Shown: piece by piece, positions 7,774 through 9,298 of the stretch | Numbering within the stretch: position 1 is the stretch's first letter | Layout of the letters: each line of letters opens with the position of its first letter | DNA from: Anaerolineales bacterium | GTDB lineage: Bacteria > Chloroflexota > Anaerolineae > Anaerolineales > Villigracilaceae | Direction of reading: 5' to 3' | Assembly (NCBI GenBank): GCA_016928525.1 | Contig: JAFGKO010000153.1 | Span: 1-9,298, forward strand | DNA: 9,298 nucleotides | Translations under genes and position numbers: made by a program | Notes under the pieces: generated by a model | Databases searched by the model: none | What the model saw: the letters and a program-made list of their open reading frames with translations, nothing else | What the model was told of the DNA's origin: nothing

Positions 7774-7798
7774 TGTAGTGCACCCATAAAACTGGACA
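7774..7798 (+). repeat. Left terminal inverted repeat of the deleted IS
   Basis: TGTAGTGCACCCATAAAACT followed by GGACA pairs with 8004-8028 at 23 of 25 positions; the mismatches are at the 5th and 8th bases. The first 11 bases are identical to the solo IS end at 8762. Confidence 0.85.
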
Positions 7799-7821
7799 GA
7801 TCAAGTAGTTAATAATGCAAT
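7792..7821 (+). promoter_or_regulatory. Promoter-like pair inside the IS left end
   Basis: CTGGAC (7792-7797) and TGCAAT (7816-7821) are separated by 18 bases and read inward, as expected for the native transposase promoter. The same layout, with better hexamers, recurs in the solo end at 8782-8811. Confidence 0.35.
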
Positions 7822-7850
7822 CCAACTGAGATCCGAAGGTGTGCACTGAG

Positions 7851-7973
7851 ATGAATAAACGCCGTACGTTTACTGCGGAATTCAAGGCCCAGGTGGTCTT
7901 GAGTGTGATCAGTCTTAGCGTATCTACCTCCATCGAATTCGAGGCCAACTGGCAAGCCCAACAGCCTGCATAG
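7851..7973 (+). pseudogene. Fossil of IS3-family transposase: OrfA start joined to a probable OrfB end
   Basis: This 40-codon frame starts MNKRRTFTAEFKAQVVLSVI, the familiar beginning of IS3-family OrfA (helix-turn-helix DNA-binding protein). After about 20 residues it changes abruptly to a stretch ending EFEANWQAQQPA. That stretch resembles the C-terminal tail of the OrfB integrase; this second part is a judgement by eye. The junction is near 7910-7915. The helix-turn-helix, leucine zipper and DDE catalytic domain are all missing, so it encodes no transposase. A 40-residue peptide could still be made but is unlikely to be functional. Confidence 0.7.
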
Positions 7974-8003
7974 GCCCATGTTAACTAAGAAACGTCGTTT
8001 TTG

Positions 8004-8028
8004 TGTCCAGTTTTATGGGTACAGTACA
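8004..8028 (-). repeat. Right terminal inverted repeat of the deleted IS
   Basis: The reverse complement of this stretch begins TGTACTGTACCCATAAAACT and matches the left repeat 7774-7798 at 23 of 25 positions. It ends TACA at 8028, the normal IS3-type terminus. Confidence 0.85.
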
Positions 8029-8073
8029 GGACTTTGTCTAAATGCCAGCAGTTAATAACACAAGGAGATTAAA

Positions 8074-8607
8074 ATGCCTGAATTGGTAGGACAAATTCTA
8101 CAAGTCGTTATTGTTCCTATTGTCATAGGAATTATTACATCATGGTTGTTCTTGTTAATGCAACGTATTCCACCAAATATCCAGATCTCCCCAAATATAG
8201 CAAAATTTAAATCAAAAAAACATGCCGGATATGGCTACATAGTAAAGATATTGAATAAATCTAAATGGGCTGCTGTAGATATAAACGTCCGATTTGCTAC
8301 CATGCAATCGAAAATTGTACCAGATGGACCAATAATGCGAACCAGTGATTTTAAATTGGAGAAAGATTCCGAATTTGAGATACCCGGATTTGATGAGAGC
8401 GATCCCGAGGCAAGCGCTTTTCGTTTCATTACTTATGAGGACATAGAAACAAAATGGGATGATGATAAGAATTTCGTGATATTCGTGGTATATGCAAAAA
8501 ATTCATTAACGGGTTTTGGCAAGGTCTTTAAACAAAGATATTACCTTAAGCGGGATGCAATTAGAGATGGGACATTCAAAAAAGGAAAGTCAATGGAAAT
8601 CGCTTGA
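8074..8607 (+). CDS. Single-pass membrane-anchored protein of unknown function
   Basis: The protein has 177 residues. ATG 8074 is preceded by a strong Shine-Dalgarno (AAGGAG 8062-8067, 6-base spacing), which makes this a convincing gene despite no recognised family. Residues 8-29 (ILQVVIVPIVIGIITSWLFLLM) form one transmembrane helix with no signal-peptidase site. The positive charges after it (R31, then KFKSKKH) suggest by the positive-inside rule that the C-terminal domain is cytoplasmic. That domain alternates hydrophobic and polar residues (GYGYIVKILNKSKWAAVDINVRF, later NFVIFVVYAKNSLTGFGKVFKQRYYLKR), a pattern of beta strands that may form an immunoglobulin-like sandwich. The DNA is very AT-rich compared with everything around it, a sign of separate acquisition. 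It is bracketed by two related IS ends (7774-8028 and 8762-8813). A defence or membrane-sensor role is possible from context only. Confidence 0.75.
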   Translation: MPELVGQILQVVIVPIVIGIITSWLFLLMQRIPPNIQISPNIAKFKSKKHAGYGYIVKILNKSKWAAVDINVRFATMQSKIVPDGPIMRTSDFKLEKDSEFEIPGFDESDPEASAFRFITYEDIETKWDDDKNFVIFVVYAKNSLTGFGKVFKQRYYLKRDAIRDGTFKKGKSMEIA

Positions 8608-8761
8608 CACTGGGAGCAACAACCATGCCCTACCGCAATCACCAAACAAAAGTTGGCACCCGATAGCCTGCTGTCCAATTCATCAGTAGTCAAGCCATAC
8701 ATTCGATCGGGGTTCCTTGCTGGTCTACCAACAAGTTAATCTATGATGTGAGTACAATGGC
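8608..8761. other. Gene-free spacer between the orphan gene and the solo IS end
   Basis: I see no coding frame here. It holds ACCAAACAAAAGTTGG (8641-8656), which is nearly identical to part of the solo IS end, and a near-palindrome at 8716-8735. The composition is intermediate between the AT-rich gene on the left and the GC-rich gene on the right. Confidence 0.5.
8716..8735. terminator. Near-palindromic hairpin, weak terminator or operator candidate
   Basis: CTTGCTGGTCTACCAACAAG reads almost as its own reverse complement: CTTG/CAAG and TGGT/ACCA pair around one C-A mismatch. TTAAT follows rather than a T-run. It lies about 110 bases after the stop of the upstream gene and may terminate its transcript. 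A protein-binding site is equally possible. Confidence 0.25.
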
Positions 8762-8813
8762 TGTAGTGCACCAAAAAAAAGTTGGACAGATTAGGTAGTT
8801 AATACTACAATCA
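8762..8813 (+). mobile_element. Solo left end of a second, related IS3-type element
   Basis: TGTAGTGCACC (8762-8772) is identical to the start of the first element. After a diverged A-rich stretch (8 consecutive A against CATAAAAC), GGACAGAT, GTAGTTAATA and CAATC match again in order, with few differences. Similarity ends at about 8813, immediately before the next gene. No matching right end or transposase frame follows, so this is a fragment of a different but related IS, in the same orientation as the first. Confidence 0.7.
8782..8811 (+). promoter_or_regulatory. IS-derived promoter facing the membrane-protein gene
   Basis: TTGGAC (8782-8787) and TACAAT (8806-8811), separated by 18 bases, lie within the solo IS end and point rightward. 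The predicted transcription start falls at about 8818-8819, that is, on the ATG of the next gene, which has no Shine-Dalgarno. A leaderless mRNA is therefore possible. Confidence 0.45.
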
Positions 8814-8818
8814 CCCTT

Positions 8819-9298
8819 ATGGAACACCCAGAGATTACCCAAGACGACCTGATCAGGCGTGACCCGATCCTGCGCGTCCTGTGCGCCCGATGGAAGCTCT
8901 CCAACGCCAGGATCATCCTGCTTGTCTCCGTCCTGACCGGGCTGCTCTTCTTCGGCGTGGGCGGGATCGCCAGTCTCACGTATGCCGGCCCCGGCAAGCG
9001 GATCACGGCCTTCGACAATTTCGCATTCCTGACTGCATGGATCGTCCTCTTCGCCCCCTTGATGTGGGGCACCTTCCTCTGGCAGTCCCGCGTCGTGACA
9101 ACGCTCATCCTCCGCCTCGTCAAGGGCGGCTCCTTTGGAAATCCGACCTCGGACAATGGCCAGCACGTCATCCGGCTGGCAAAGCAGACCTATGCGCTCA
9201 TGACCCACCCCCTCCTTTACCTCCTCGTCGTGCTGACGCTCGCCGGTTTTTGGGCCATCGAATTCATGATCGCGTGGCCCGAACAATTCCGCCTCAGC
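8819..9298 (+). CDS. N-terminal part of a multi-pass membrane protein (3' end outside window)
   Basis: An open frame runs from ATG 8819 to the right edge without a stop, giving 160 residues beginning MEHPEITQDDLIRRDPILRV. At least three hydrophobic helices are visible, at about 32-53, 69-90 and 132-153. They are separated by a short loop (YAGPGKRITAFDN) and a longer polar loop (about 91-128) with Arg, Lys and His. The short N-terminal tail ends in basic residues before helix 1 and is probably cytoplasmic. Codon use is strongly GC-biased (atc, ctc, gtc, gcc), like the left-edge gene, so this probably marks the return to host backbone or an older resident gene. I do not recognise the family. 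The start is supported by an in-frame stop at 8792-8794 and the absence of an earlier ATG/GTG/TTG. The missing Shine-Dalgarno leaves open that the true N-terminus was truncated by the IS end directly upstream. The long antisense frame over this region is a shadow. Confidence 0.65.
   Translation, partial: MEHPEITQDDLIRRDPILRVLCARWKLSNARIILLVSVLTGLLFFGVGGIASLTYAGPGKRITAFDNFAFLTAWIVLFAPLMWGTFLWQSRVVTTLILRLVKGGSFGNPTSDNGQHVIRLAKQTYALMTHPLLYLLVVLTLAGFWAIEFMIAWPEQFRLS

Larger units (their letters stand above)
7774..8028 (+). mobile_element. Internally deleted IS3-family-like element (255 bp, MITE-like)
   Basis: The element is bounded by 25-bp imperfect inverted repeats starting TGTA and ending TACA (23 of 25 matching). 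It contains only the first codons of an IS3-type OrfA fused to what looks like the end of OrfB. It begins 5 bases after the hsdR stop. A full IS3-family element is about 1.2-1.5 kb, so most of the transposase is gone and it could move only with help from a complete relative. I see no convincing 3-4 bp target duplication (flanks TGC and GGA), so it is old or was formed by rearrangement. Its insertion may have separated hsdR from its original terminator. Confidence 0.8.

Noticed and set aside
7628..7948. 106-residue antisense frame over the hsdR end and the IS
   Set aside because: It spans a coding end and an IS terminus. The phrase it shares with the antisense frame at the right edge (INYLICP) merely reflects the repeated IS end.
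7771..8031. Target-site duplication flanking the deleted IS
   Set aside because: The bases just outside (TGC on the left, GGA on the right) do not match, and shifting the ends by one or two bases does not create a repeat.
8741..9286. 181-residue antisense frame
   Set aside because: It is the reverse shadow of the GC-biased membrane-protein frame (8819 onward). Its sequence is low-complexity acidic and Gly-rich, and its C-terminal end runs through the IS remnant.
1..9298. CRISPR array, tRNA or rRNA genes
   Set aside because: I saw no regularly spaced repeats, no tRNA cloverleaf and no rRNA-like sequence on either strand.

Overview
The window is a bacterial type I restriction-modification (R-M) operon on the + strand, with an uncharacterised extra gene inside it, followed by insertion-sequence debris and one small orphan gene. 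GC-rich sequence lies at both ends. The island is much more AT-rich than its flanks, especially the extra gene (3819-4796), parts of hsdS and the orphan gene (8074-8607), which suggests horizontally acquired defence DNA in a GC-rich chromosome. Taxonomy cannot be fixed from this sequence. The protein style recalls Chloroflexota (Anaerolineae), but that is an impression only.

Layout. 1-166: GC-rich 3' end of an unrecognised gene. 167-423: non-coding, with two hairpins, a promoter-like TTGACA/TATAAT pair and a small palindrome over the -35 side. 424-2496: hsdM (modification methyltransferase), overlapping by ATGA with 2493-3812: hsdS (specificity). 3819-4796: a 325-residue all-helical-looking protein with an R-N-x3-H motif typical of HEPN ribonucleases. 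4799-7768: hsdR (restriction endonuclease and translocase). The four genes are separated by -4, +6 and +2 bases, so they look like one transcript with coupled translation.

Five bases after the hsdR stop is a 255-bp internally deleted IS3-family-like element (7774-8028) with 25-bp terminal inverted repeats and a 40-codon fossil of its transposase genes. Next comes a strong-RBS gene for a single-pass membrane-anchored protein of unknown function (8074-8607). A gene-free spacer leads to a solo IS end (8762-8813) related to the first element and in the same orientation. Its built-in promoter points into a GC-rich membrane-protein gene (8819 onward) that runs off the window.

How the parts may work together. 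HsdM2S would methylate the host's sites, and HsdR with HsdM and HsdS would cut unmodified DNA. The HEPN-like protein sits between hsdS and hsdR, the same M-S-effector-R position that the anticodon nuclease PrrC holds in the E. coli prr locus. However, it has no ATPase domain. The best candidate for something new here is therefore a PrrC-like back-up: an RNA-cleaving or growth-arresting effector held in check by, or sensing the failure of, the type I complex. That role is inference; the motif and the gene order are seen directly.
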